DNA from: an uncultured Amaricoccus sp.
GTDB lineage: Bacteria; Pseudomonadota; Alphaproteobacteria; Rhodobacterales; Rhodobacteraceae
Length of the DNA stretch: 15,197 nt
NCBI RefSeq assembly: GCF_937858865.1
Contig: NZ_CALLYO010000393.1
Location: 1 to 15,197, forward strand
Direction of reading: 5' to 3'
Shown here: piece after piece, positions 7,664-13,317 of the stretch
Layout of the letters: each line of letters starts with the position of its first letter
Position numbering within the stretch: the stretch's first letter is position 1
The notes under the pieces: model-generated
Told to the model about the DNA's origin: nothing
The model's database searches: none
Seen by the model: the letters and a program-made list of their open reading frames with translations, nothing else
Position numbers and translations under genes: made by a program

Positions 7664-9139
7664 GTGACCGCGCCACTGCAAACCGCCTTCGTCGCCGCGG
7701 AGCCGGAGAAAATCGCCCGGATCCCCGGCCGGCTCGTGGTCTTCGCCGACGAGGCGGGCACCCTCGACCCGCTGGCGCGGCGGGTGGACCGGCTGACGCG
7801 CGGCGCGCTCGGGCGGCTCCGGGCCGGCGCGGACTTCGCCCGGGCCAAGGCGGGCAGCGGCCACGTCCTCGCCTGGCCGGGCGGGCTCGCCGCCGAGGCG
7901 GTGCAGGTCGTGAAGCTGCCGAAGCGGCCCACGCCGGCCGAGGCGCGCCTCGCCGGGGCGGCGATCGCCGGCTTCAACGCCGGCGCGCCGCTCACCGTCC
8001 TCGCCGGCGGCCAGGCGCGGGTGGCCGAGGTGGCCCAGGGGCTCGCGCTCCGCGCCTACGCCTTCGAGACCTACCGCACCCCCGGGAAGGACACCCCCGC
8101 GCCCAACCGCTCCGTCGCCTTCCAGGTGCGCGACCCCGAGGCGGCCGCGGCCGCCTTCGCCCCGCTCGCCGCCCAGCTCGACGGGGTCTGCTTCACCCGC
8201 GACCTGGTCAGCGAGCCGGCGAACGTGCTTGGTACCGTCGAGTTCGCCCGGCGCCTGCTCGCGCTGAAGGAGCTCGGCATCGAGGTCGAGGTGCTCGACG
8301 AGCCCGAGCTCGAGTCGCTCGGCATGCGCACGCTCCTCGCCGTCGGCCAGGGCTCGGAGAGCCCGTCGAAGGTCGTGGTGATGCAGTGGCGCGGCGGCGG
8401 CGACGCGGCGCCCGTCGCCCTCGTCGGCAAGGGCGTCGTCTTCGACACCGGCGGCATCTCGATCAAGCCCGGCGCCGGCATGGAGGAGATGACGATGGAC
8501 ATGGGCGGCGCCGCGGTCGTCGCCGGCGTCATGCGCACCCTCGCGCTCCGCAAGGCGCCCGCCAACGTCGTCGGCCTGGTCGGCCTGGTCGAGAACATGC
8601 CCGACGGCAAGGCGCAGCGCCCGGGCGACGTGGTGCGCTCGATGAAGGGCGACACCGTCGAGGTCATCAACACCGACGCCGAGGGGCGGCTCGTGCTCGC
8701 CGACGTGCTCTGGTACGCGCAGGAGCGCTTCAAGCCGCGCGCCATGGTCGATCTCGCCACGCTGACCGGCGCCATCATCATCGCCCTCGGCCACGAGATG
8801 GCCGGCGTCTTCGCGAACGACGACAAGCTCGCCGACGCCTTCCTCGCCGCCGCGAAGGCGGAGGGCGAGGGCGCCTGGCGGATGCCGCTCGCGCCGGCCT
8901 TCGACGAGCTGCTGAAGAGCCGCATCGCCGACATGGCGAACGTCGGCGGCCGCCCGGCCGGGTCGGTGACGGCGGCGCAGTTCCTCCAGCGCTTCGTGAA
9001 GGAGGGGACGCCCTGGATGCATCTCGACATCGCCGGCGTCGCCTATCTCTCCAAGGACAGCGACCTCGCCCCCAAGGGGGCGACCGGCTGGGGGGTGCGC
9101 GCGCTCGACCGGCTGATCCGGGACGGCTACCAGGGCTGA
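7664..9139 (+). CDS. pepA: Leucyl aminopeptidase (M17 family, PepA)
   Basis: A 491-residue cytosolic aminopeptidase that releases N-terminal residues, leucine preferred, using two divalent metals; family members form hexamers. The M17 signature NTDAEGRL is at 337-343 plus one. All metal ligands expected from E. coli PepA are in place at a constant offset: K256, D261, D279, D338 and E340. So are the catalytic K268 and R342. The N-terminal regulatory-type domain (about 1-165) and the C-terminal catalytic domain are both complete. The start is GTG 7664, after an AAGGGAGAG ribosome site at 7651-7659. holC begins 7 bases after the stop, so the two are probably co-transcribed. E. coli PepA also binds DNA in Xer recombination and carAB control; nothing here shows whether this one does. 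Confidence 0.96.
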   Translation: MTAPLQTAFVAAEPEKIARIPGRLVVFADEAGTLDPLARRVDRLTRGALGRLRAGADFARAKAGSGHVLAWPGGLAAEAVQVVKLPKRPTPAEARLAGAAIAGFNAGAPLTVLAGGQARVAEVAQGLALRAYAFETYRTPGKDTPAPNRSVAFQVRDPEAAAAAFAPLAAQLDGVCFTRDLVSEPANVLGTVEFARRLLALKELGIEVEVLDEPELESLGMRTLLAVGQGSESPSKVVVMQWRGGGDAAPVALVGKGVVFDTGGISIKPGAGMEEMTMDMGGAAVVAGVMRTLALRKAPANVVGLVGLVENMPDGKAQRPGDVVRSMKGDTVEVINTDAEGRLVLADVLWYAQERFKPRAMVDLATLTGAIIIALGHEMAGVFANDDKLADAFLAAAKAEGEGAWRMPLAPAFDELLKSRIADMANVGGRPAGSVTAAQFLQRFVKEGTPWMHLDIAGVAYLSKDSDLAPKGATGWGVRALDRLIRDGYQG

Positions 9140-9146
9140 GTCGGCG

Positions 9147-9602
9147 ATGGCGGAGGTGCTCTTCTACCAGCTCACCGCCTCGCCGCTCGAGGCGAGCCTG
9201 CCCGAGCTCCTCGAGCGCTCGCTCGCCCGCGGCTGGCGCGTCCTGCTGCGCTGCGGCTCCGAGCAGGGGATGGCCGCGCTCGACGACCTGCTCTGGACCT
9301 TCGCCGACGCCTCCTTCCTGCCGCACGGCACCGCCCGCGCCGGCCACCCCGAGCTGCAGCCGATCTACCTGACCCTCGGCGAGGAGAATCCGAACGCGGC
9401 CAACGTGCTGATGCTCGTCGACCAGGCCCGCGCCGCCATCGCCGAGATGGCCCGCTTCGAGCGCACCTGCCTCCTCTTCGACGGCCAGGACCCCCGCGCG
9501 CTCGAGGCCGCCCGCGCCGACTGGCGCGCCGTCAAGGCCGCCGACCTCCCCGCCCGGTACTGGGCGCAGGAGCAGGGCCGCTGGGTGCAGAAGGCGGGCT
9601 GA
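9147..9602 (+). CDS. holC: DNA polymerase III subunit chi
   Basis: A 151-residue HolC-family protein. Chi belongs to the clamp-loader assembly of the replicative polymerase and links it to single-strand DNA-binding protein. Recognised by the family start (VLFYQLTASPLEASLPELLERSLARGWRVLLRC), the block DDLLWTFADASFLPHG at about residues 47-62, and the later PIYLTLGEENPNAANVLMLVD and CLLFDGQD. Length matches the family. ATG 9147 lies seven bases after the pepA stop with only a poor ribosome site, which suggests coupling to pepA; pepA-holC order is widely conserved. Its expected partner psi (HolD) is not seen here, and alphaproteobacteria generally lack a recognisable one. Confidence 0.92.
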   Translation: MAEVLFYQLTASPLEASLPELLERSLARGWRVLLRCGSEQGMAALDDLLWTFADASFLPHGTARAGHPELQPIYLTLGEENPNAANVLMLVDQARAAIAEMARFERTCLLFDGQDPRALEAARADWRAVKAADLPARYWAQEQGRWVQKAG

Positions 9603-9637
9603 GCCGGGCCCTCGCGCCAACTTGCGATTATGCGCGA

Positions 9638-9646
9638 TGTGGATAA
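9638..9646 (-). promoter_or_regulatory. Exact consensus DnaA box
   Basis: The minus strand reads TTATCCACA, the strongest E. coli-type DnaA box. It lies 36 bases after the holC stop. Only one exact copy was seen in the gap, so this is unlikely to be an origin. Confidence 0.5.
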
Positions 9647-9762
9647 CGCCGCACGGATTATCTTTCTTGATCAATGACATGTCGTCAGTCCGCACTATGC
9701 GGTCCGCGTGCGTGCACGGGAATGGCTGCGCCGCCCTGCCTTCCACGCCATGATCGGCGGCC

Positions 9763-9781
9763 TTAGAGCGGGATGATTTCA
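9763..9781 (+). repeat. Possible fragment of a dispersed intergenic repeat
   Basis: The phrase beginning TTAGAGCGGGATGATTT resembles the edge of repeated intergenic sequences I recall from alphaproteobacterial genomes. Only one copy is in this window, so repetition cannot be shown here. Confidence 0.25.
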
Positions 9782-9859
9782 GAGCAAGGAGGTGCGGGAG
9801 CCGCTACTCGTCGTTCCGTTTGAGGGTGGACCGGATCGTGGATCGTGCGAGAATATCTG

Positions 9860-9884
9860 AAAAAAGCGTAACGACGACAATTAC
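9860..9884 (-). terminator. Weak candidate terminator downstream of tRNA-Ala
   Basis: On the minus strand a GTAA/TTAC stem (9881-9884 with 9868-9871, nine-base loop) is followed by GC and six T (9865 down to 9860), 14 bases past the tRNA 3' end. The T run is good but four base pairs is a weak stem. Confidence 0.3.
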
Positions 9885-9897
9885 CTAACAGGAAAAT

Positions 9898-9973
<76 letters not shown>

Positions 9974-9998
9974 GGGACGCGGCTGACCGCGCGCGCCG

Positions 9999-10027
9999 TC
10001 TTTAGGTTCCCGTCCCGGCCAGATCAA
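9999..10027 (-). promoter_or_regulatory. Likely promoter of tRNA-Ala
   Basis: On the minus strand TTGATC (10027-10022) and TAAAGA (10004-9999) are separated by 17 bases. They end 25 bases before the mature tRNA 5' end, leaving room for a short leader. The GC-rich bases between the -10 and the tRNA resemble a discriminator seen at growth-rate-controlled stable RNA promoters. That last point is inference. Confidence 0.5.
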
Positions 10028-10031
10028 GAGC

Positions 10032-10054
10032 AAAATTCCGGGCGAAGGGTTCGC
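10032..10054 (-). terminator. Candidate terminator of the FYDLN gene
   Basis: Directly after the stop codon, the minus strand forms GCGAA-CCC-TTCGC (10054-10042), a 5-bp stem with a three-base loop. CCGGAA and four T (10035-10032) follow. It separates the FYDLN gene from the tRNA promoter. The stem and T run are modest. Confidence 0.4.
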
Positions 10055-10055
10055 T

Positions 10056-10379
10056 TCAGCCCTCTTCCTCGTCCGAGGAGACGTCGGCGATCTCCTCGAG
10101 ATCGACGTTGTCCTCCTCGTCCTCGAGGATCTCGTCGTCGAGGTCGTCGTCGGTGTCGATCCCCTCGTCGTCGGCGTCGATCTCGGGCAGGTCCTCTATG
10201 TCGACCGGCTCGGGCTTCACCTTCTCCGGTCGGAGCGTCTTGGCCTTGACCGCCGTGAGGCTCTCGAGCGTGAAACCGGCGCCGCAGATCGGGCACTGCA
10301 TCGGATCGGCGCGCAGGTCATAGAATCGCCCCCCGCAGCTCGGGCAAATACGCTTAACGCCCCATTCATCCTTGGGCAT
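10056..10379 (-). CDS. TIGR02300 family (FYDLN acid domain) zinc-ribbon protein
   Basis: A 107-residue protein of an alphaproteobacterial family without established function. The first 33 residues form a zinc-ribbon-like unit with C12-x2-C15 and C29-x2-C32 around the signature RFYDLRADP at 18-26 (FYDLN in most members, FYDLR here). Residues 59-107 are almost entirely Asp and Glu (for example DIEDLPEIDADDEGID), giving a very acidic, probably disordered tail. Such a layout could suit contact with basic proteins or nucleic-acid-binding partners, but that is inference. ATG 10379 follows a GAGGA ribosome site. It is transcribed alone toward the tRNA-Ala gene, with a candidate terminator after its stop. 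No signal or membrane segment is seen. Confidence 0.88.
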   Translation of the reverse strand: MPKDEWGVKRICPSCGGRFYDLRADPMQCPICGAGFTLESLTAVKAKTLRPEKVKPEPVDIEDLPEIDADDEGIDTDDDLDDEILEDEEDNVDLEEIADVSSDEEEG

Positions 10380-10468
10380 CCCGTGTCCTCATCTCAGGGA
10401 ATCGCGAAAATCGGGCGTCGCATGCCACGGGCGTTCAGATTTGTCAAAGAGTTTGCGATTAAGGATGC

Positions 10469-10498
10469 GTGACGGATGTGCGGCATTTTCGCTAAAAG
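10469..10498 (+). promoter_or_regulatory. Possible promoter of phaZ
   Basis: GTGACG (10469-10474) and TAAAAG (10493-10498) are 18 bases apart, in the AT-richest part of the 208-base gap 10380-10587. Both hexamers are partial matches. If used, transcription would begin around 10505, inside the inverted repeat at 10502-10518. Confidence 0.3.
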
Positions 10499-10501
10499 GG
10501 G

Positions 10502-10518
10502 TTGATGCAGTGCAGCAG
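10502..10518 (+). promoter_or_regulatory. PhaR-like inverted repeat upstream of phaZ
   Basis: TTGATGCA-G-TGCAGCAG is a 17-base near-palindrome in which 6 of 8 positions pair across the central G. PHA-cycle repressors of the PhaR type in alphaproteobacteria bind TGC/GCA-rich palindromes of this kind. It lies 69 bases before the phaZ start, at or just after the proposed promoter, where a repressor would act. Assignment to PhaR is inference. Confidence 0.4.
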
Positions 10519-10587
10519 CGAGATCTAGGCTACCAAAGCCAACCTGAGACAAGAAGAAGGCCAGGGGCAGGAAATCGAGGGTAGCGA

Positions 10588-11835
10588 ATGCTGTACCACG
10601 CGTACGAAATGACTCACGTCGCCTTCTCCCCGATGCGGGCGGCAGCTAGGGTAGGGCGCGAGGTCATGCGCAACCCGTTGAATCCCATGGCTTCCACTTA
10701 CAGCTCAAGGGCGCTGTCGGCAGCTCTCGAGATGTTCATCAACGCCACCCGCCGCTATGCCAAGCCGATGTTCGGCATCGAGGAGGTCGAGGTTGATGGC
10801 GTCGCGACCCCGATCAGCGAGCAGGTGGTCTGGTCGGCGCCCTTCTGCAATCTCCTCCATTTCCAGCGCGGAAGCACGGCGGCATTGCGGCGCAACGATC
10901 CCAAGGTGCTCGTCATCGCGCCGATGTCGGGGCACTTTGCGACGCTGCTGCGCGGCACCGTGCGCGACCTGCTCCCCAATCACGAGGTCTACATCACGGA
11001 CTGGACCGACGCGCGTGACGTGTCGTTGGCGTTCGGCGAGTTCGATCTCGACGATTACACCGACTACCTGATCGCGATGATCGAGCACCTGAGCCAGGAC
11101 GGCGAGCGGATCGCGGTCATGGCGGTCTGCCAGCCCGGCATCCCGGCGATGGTGGCCTCGGCGCTGATGTCGATGCAGGGCAATTCGCGCCGCCCGGCCT
11201 CGCTGGTGCTGATGGGCTCGCCGATGGACGTGGCGCGCAACCCCAAGCAGCCGAACGAGCTGGCGCAGCAGCGCTCGCTCGCCTGGTTCGAGAACAACGT
11301 CGTGGTGCTGGTGCCCTGGCCGAAGCCAGGCTATTCGCGCCGGGTCTATCCCGGCTTCCTGCAGCTGACCGGCTTTCTCTCGATGAACCTCAACCGCCAC
11401 GTCGACGCGCATGTCGAGCAGTTCCGCAAGCTCGTGCAGGGGGACGGCGACGGGGCGGAGCAGCACCGCGCCTTCTACGACGAGTATCTGGCGGTCATGG
11501 ATCTCACGGCCGATTTCTACCTGCAGACGATCGACCGGGTGTTCCAGCGGCGGCTGCTCGCCAATGGCGCCTATCGGTATCGCGGGATGCCGATCGACAC
11601 GGCGGCGGTCGGCGACATCGCGCTGATGACGATCGAAGGTGAGAAGGACGACATCACCGGGCTCGGCCAGACCGAGGCGGCGCACGACATGGTGCCGAAT
11701 CTTCCTGACCATCGGCGCGTGCGGTTCGTGGCCGAGGGGGTCGGGCACTATGGCGTCTTCAACGGCTCGCGGTGGCGCACCGCGATCGAGCCGCAGGTGC
11801 GCGAGTTCATCCGGACGAATCGTCAGAGCCACTGA
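10588..11835 (+). CDS. phaZ: Intracellular polyhydroxyalkanoate (PHB) depolymerase
   Basis: A 415-residue cytoplasmic depolymerase of the PhaZ (TIGR01849) type, which mobilises stored native polyhydroxybutyrate granules. It has an alpha/beta-hydrolase fold. The nucleophile is Cys181 in VCQPGIP, as in intracellular depolymerases such as PhaZ1 of Cupriavidus, in place of the lipase-box serine of extracellular enzymes. The acid is Asp354 or Asp355 in EGEKDDITG, and the histidine is His387 in GVGHYGVFNG. The N-terminal FxxxxRxxA-like region and IAPMSGHFATLLRGTV at 110-125 also match the family. No signal peptide is seen. ATG 10588 follows a GAGGG site. The usual partners phaC, phaP and phaR are not adjacent. 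A PhaR-like palindrome lies upstream, and a YgjP-type gene follows after 15 bases. Confidence 0.94.
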   Translation: MLYHAYEMTHVAFSPMRAAARVGREVMRNPLNPMASTYSSRALSAALEMFINATRRYAKPMFGIEEVEVDGVATPISEQVVWSAPFCNLLHFQRGSTAALRRNDPKVLVIAPMSGHFATLLRGTVRDLLPNHEVYITDWTDARDVSLAFGEFDLDDYTDYLIAMIEHLSQDGERIAVMAVCQPGIPAMVASALMSMQGNSRRPASLVLMGSPMDVARNPKQPNELAQQRSLAWFENNVVVLVPWPKPGYSRRVYPGFLQLTGFLSMNLNRHVDAHVEQFRKLVQGDGDGAEQHRAFYDEYLAVMDLTADFYLQTIDRVFQRRLLANGAYRYRGMPIDTAAVGDIALMTIEGEKDDITGLGQTEAAHDMVPNLPDHRRVRFVAEGVGHYGVFNGSRWRTAIEPQVREFIRTNRQSH

Positions 11836-11850
11836 CGGCGGCGGCGCGTC

Positions 11851-12555
11851 GTGGCGGAGGCGATCAGCATCGGCGATCCGGCGATCGAGGTACGTCTGCG
11901 CCGCAGCAGCCGGGCGCGGCGGATGGTGCTCCGGGTGGCGCATCCCGGGACCGGGCCGACGCTGACGCTGCCGCCGGGGGTGTCGGTTTCCCGTGCGCGG
12001 GATTTCCTCAACGACCATGAGGGCTGGCTCAGGCGGCATCTCGCCGCGCGCCCGCGGCCGGCGATGGTCGGCGAGGGTACGGTGCTGCCGTTCGGCGACC
12101 GGACGCTCACGATCTCCGCGGCTGCCGCTCGTGCGACGGTGCACCGGGACGGGGTCCTCGGGGTGCCGGGGCCGGCCGAGGGGCGGCCGGCGCGGGTTGC
12201 GGCCTGGCTGCGCGAGGAGGCGCGGCGGGCCTGCGCGACGGCGGTGGATCGCCATGCCGCGCAGCTGGGGGTGAGGCCGGGGCGGATCAGCATGCGCGAT
12301 CCGCGCTCGCGCTGGGGGTCCTGCACGGCGGACGGGGATCTCATGTTCTCCTGGCGGCTGATCATGGCGCCTTCGGCGGTGCTCGACTATGTGGTGGCGC
12401 ACGAGGTGGCGCATCTGGTCGAGCTCAACCACTCGCCGCGCTTCTGGGCGGTGGTTGCGCGGCTCTATCCGGAATACGAGGCGCCGCGGGAGTGGCTGCG
12501 GCGGCATGGGGCGGAGCTGCATGGGCTCGACTTCGGCGGCCGGGCGGCCGCCTGA
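11851..12555 (+). CDS. YgjP-type (DUF45) zinc metallopeptidase-like protein
   Basis: A 234-residue protein of the YgjP/DUF45 family, often annotated as M48-type metallopeptidase. The zinc site H184-E185-x2-H188 is followed by NHSPRFW with His194 as the likely third ligand. The family motif RWGSC is at 154-158. The N-terminal part has the family's RRMVLRV strand and the LPFGDRTL region at 79-87. Substrate and physiological role are not known to me for this family. The start is GTG 11851 (product begins MAEAISIGDP) with a poor ribosome site, 15 bases after the phaZ stop, so expression probably depends on phaZ transcription. The gntR start follows 19 bases after its stop. No signal or membrane segment is visible, so a cytoplasmic location is expected. 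Confidence 0.87.
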   Translation: MAEAISIGDPAIEVRLRRSSRARRMVLRVAHPGTGPTLTLPPGVSVSRARDFLNDHEGWLRRHLAARPRPAMVGEGTVLPFGDRTLTISAAAARATVHRDGVLGVPGPAEGRPARVAAWLREEARRACATAVDRHAAQLGVRPGRISMRDPRSRWGSCTADGDLMFSWRLIMAPSAVLDYVVAHEVAHLVELNHSPRFWAVVARLYPEYEAPREWLRRHGAELHGLDFGGRAAA

Positions 12556-12574
12556 GGCGGGGCGCGGGGCCGCG

Positions 12575-13225
12575 ATGATCGACAGGGAGCGCCCGAGCGA
12601 CTCGGCCCCTCCCGCCCACGAGCGGGTCTATCGCAGCCTGCGGGCGCGTATCATGCACGGGCAGATCGATCCGGGGGCGGCGCTGACGCTGCGCGGGCTG
12701 GCGGCCGAATACGGGGTCAGCATGACGCCGGCGCGGGAGGCGGTGCGGCGGCTGGTGGCGGAGGGGGCGCTGAAGCTGTCGGCCTCGGGGCGGGTCTCGA
12801 CGCCGGAGCTCGCCAGCGAGCGGATCGAGGAGCTGGCGGCGCTCCGGGCGCTGATCGAGCCGGAGCTGGCCAGCCGGGCGCTGCCCAGGGCCTATGCGGC
12901 GCTGACCGACCGGATGGAGGCGATCAACGACATCATCGACGAGATGATCGTGAAGGGGGACGCCTCGGGCTATGTGCGGACCAACCTCGAGTTCCACCGG
13001 ACGCTCTATCTGCGGGCGCAGGCGCCGGCGATGCTGGGGCTGATCGAGACGGTCTGGCTGCAGGCGGGGCCGACGATGCGGATGCTCTATGAGCGGCTGC
13101 AGCGGTGGCAGGCGAGCGACAACCACCGCAAGATCATCGCCGCGCTCCGGGCCGGGGACGAGCCCGGGCTGCGGCTGGCGATCCGGGTGGACGTGACCCA
13201 GGGCCTCAGGATGCTGATGGCGTGA
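12575..13225 (+). CDS. GntR family transcriptional regulator, FadR/FCD subfamily
   Basis: A 216-residue regulator. The winged-helix domain covers about 14-75, with the typical GntR line ALTLRGLAAEYGVSMTPAREAV and the wing SASGRVSTPE. The all-helical FCD effector domain covers about 84-210. FCD domains usually bind a metal through Asp-x3-His, His and a final His. Here those positions are N137, H141, H184 and D206, so two of four ligands are replaced. ATG 12575 was chosen because the frame upstream (open to 12389) overlaps the YgjP-type gene and does not resemble the family. The effector and target genes cannot be told. It is third in line after phaZ and the YgjP gene, which hints at carbon or fatty-acid control but proves nothing. 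Two strong inverted repeats follow its stop. Confidence 0.9.
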   Translation: MIDRERPSDSAPPAHERVYRSLRARIMHGQIDPGAALTLRGLAAEYGVSMTPAREAVRRLVAEGALKLSASGRVSTPELASERIEELAALRALIEPELASRALPRAYAALTDRMEAINDIIDEMIVKGDASGYVRTNLEFHRTLYLRAQAPAMLGLIETVWLQAGPTMRMLYERLQRWQASDNHRKIIAALRAGDEPGLRLAIRVDVTQGLRMLMA

Positions 13226-13235
13226 GGGTGGGCAC

Positions 13236-13257
13236 GGGTGGGCACGCGTGCCCACCC
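13236..13257. terminator. Strong hairpin between convergent gntR and lpdA (perfect 22-base palindrome)
   Basis: A perfect 22-base palindrome, with half-site GGGTGGGCACG, lies 10 bases after the gntR stop. As RNA it gives a 9-bp GC-rich stem with a CGCG loop in either direction. No T run follows on the plus strand, so it could terminate by a non-classical route, protect the 3' end, or be a protein site. Its left arm is partly duplicated at 13227-13235 (GGTGGGCAC). Confidence 0.5.
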
Positions 13258-13281
13258 AGCAGGTTCATTGAAATTGCTGGG
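13255..13281. terminator. Second inverted repeat overlapping the gntR/lpdA hairpin
   Basis: CCCAGCA (13255-13261) pairs with TGCTGGG (13275-13281) around a 13-base AT-rich loop. Its left arm shares CCC 13255-13257 with the preceding palindrome, so the two full hairpins exclude each other in one transcript. Confidence 0.4.
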
Positions 13282-13317
13282 AAATCACCCGCCGCAGTAA
13301 CCATTCCGCAATGAAGG

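Larger units (their letters stand above)
9603..9897. other. Gene-free stretch between holC and tRNA-Ala
   Basis: No protein gene can be supported here. It holds an exact DnaA box (9638-9646), the palindrome TTGATCAA (9667-9674), a small hairpin (CCGCA 9690-9694 and TGCGG 9698-9702, three-base loop, no T run), a repeat-like phrase at 9763-9781, and a tandem GGATCGT pair near 9832-9846. An AAGGAGGTG string at about 9785 looks like a ribosome site but no start codon with an open frame follows it. Some stretches, notably around 9655-9680 and 9850-9898, are visibly AT-richer than the surroundings. Confidence 0.6.

Noticed and set aside
7572..7676. A longer LptF starting at 7676
   Set aside because: It would overlap the pepA start and ribosome site and adds residues unlike the family. 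GTG 7571 has a good ribosome site and the usual N-terminus.
7649..9022. A 457-codon minus-strand frame opposite pepA
   Set aside because: It is full of His/Arg/Glu/Ala runs with no domain. PepA on the plus strand has every catalytic residue in place.
8386..9372. A 328-codon plus-strand frame within pepA and holC in another register
   Set aside because: It begins with Arg/His-rich low-complexity sequence and bridges two clear genes. It is a frame-shadow.
9667..9680. An FNR/Crp-type site at TTGATCAATGACAT
   Set aside because: The first half-site fits TTGAT, but the second half does not match ATCAA, and no promoter or start codon is placed to use it.
9603..9897. A replication origin in the gene-free gap
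   Set aside because: Only one exact DnaA box was found. There is no cluster of boxes and no long AT-rich unwinding element, and the neighbours are not typical of alphaproteobacterial origins.
10705..12522. A 605-codon open frame on the minus strand opposite phaZ and the YgjP-type gene
   Set aside because: The product is rich in Arg, His, Pro and Asp without family motifs, and it spans two well-identified genes on the plus strand. It is a composition artefact.
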